Below are positions 6,052 to 6,174 of a stretch of DNA of 6,174 bases, in pieces. The position numbers were made by a program, and so were the translations under genes. Each line of letters begins with the position of its first letter. Within the stretch, counting starts at the first letter, position 1. The stretch covers positions 1 through 6,174 of the forward strand of contig JAISRI010000177.1 in the NCBI GenBank assembly GCA_031273735.1. Direction: 5' to 3'. This DNA is from Helicobacteraceae bacterium. Lineage in GTDB: Bacteria > Campylobacterota > Campylobacteria > Campylobacterales > SZUA-545. The notes under the pieces were generated by a model. The model had not been told where the DNA came from. It saw nothing but the letters and a program-made list of their open reading frames with translations, and did no database searches.

Positions 6052-6070
6052 AAATAGCGCGGATAGGCGT

Positions 6071-6174
6071 TTAAGCGTCGATTTTCAGAACGGCTAAAAA
6101 CGCCTCTTGCGGGATTGCTACTTTGCCGATCGCCTTCATTCGTTTTTTACCCTCTTTTTGTTTTTCAAGCAGTT
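6071..6174 (-). CDS. lepA: Elongation factor 4 (LepA), C-terminal end, partial
   Basis: The last 33 codons and TAA stop of a gene that enters from the right edge of the window; the first full codon begins at 6172. The translation, LLEKQKEGKKRMKAIGKV followed by AIPQEAFLAVLKIDA, matches the highly conserved LepA C-terminal domain, whose family pattern is KLLEKQKEGKKRMK..G.V..PQEAFLA.L. LepA is a ribosome-binding translational GTPase in the cytoplasm, implicated in back-translocation and 30S subunit biogenesis. The basic KEGKKRMK stretch belongs to the C-terminal domain that contacts the ribosomal A-site tRNA region. The stop is in the normal place for the family. The GTPase domains are outside the window. 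Confidence 0.95.
   Translation of the reverse strand, partial: LLEKQKEGKKRMKAIGKVAIPQEAFLAVLKIDA

Larger units (their letters stand above)
5731..6070. other. 340-bp intergenic spacer with two repeat elements
   Basis: The spacer between lepA and the large exported gene has no credible open frame. It holds two inverted-repeat elements (listed separately), an 11-base direct repeat CCAACGTATTC (5836-5846 and 5940-5950) in front of each of them, and, near the large gene, a short inverted repeat TTGCT-TAATT-AGCAA (5751-5765) just upstream of the ribosome binding site. I could not identify a convincing promoter for the large gene, though one is expected here because lepA ends 340 bp away. No RNA gene is recognisable. 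Confidence 0.6.

Overview
All the genes I can support lie on the minus strand, so transcription runs from right to left. The layout from high to low coordinates is: the 3' end of lepA (elongation factor 4); a roughly 340-bp spacer with two GTCATTCCCGCG...GCGGGAATCC inverted-repeat elements; a very large exported protein of 1146 aa with no recognisable family and an acidic tail; a 182-bp spacer with a strong 16-bp hairpin; a membrane-anchored TPR protein whose frame is broken at a run of seven A; rnhB (ribonuclease HII); and a small exported protein resembling the DUF4412/LolA-like group. There are no tRNA, rRNA, CRISPR or insertion-sequence genes in view.

The organism looks like a Gram-negative bacterium with Sec-exported envelope proteins. 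The LepA C-terminus (ending ...FLAVLKIDA), the style of the exported proteins and the codon use suggest a Campylobacterota (epsilonproteobacterial) lineage, perhaps a host-associated or uncultured one. This is a judgement from memory and not proven by the window. GATC, and especially CGATCG/GCGATCGC, is strikingly frequent throughout coding DNA.

lepA and rnhB are housekeeping genes. The genes between and after them are lineage-specific envelope genes. rnhB and the exported DUF4412-like gene are almost certainly co-transcribed and translationally coupled, because only two bases separate stop and start. A plausible sigma70-type promoter sits just upstream of rnhB. The large exported protein has its own strong ribosome binding site and stands alone between two repeat- or hairpin-bearing spacers.

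The two most notable points are the broken TPR gene and the large protein. The TPR gene's two halves join into one coherent 229-aa protein if a single A is removed from an A7 tract. The 1146-aa protein is secreted, nearly cysteine-free and carries a duplicated acidic EEEPxDPDQE tail. I found no convincing evidence of a complete new multi-gene system.
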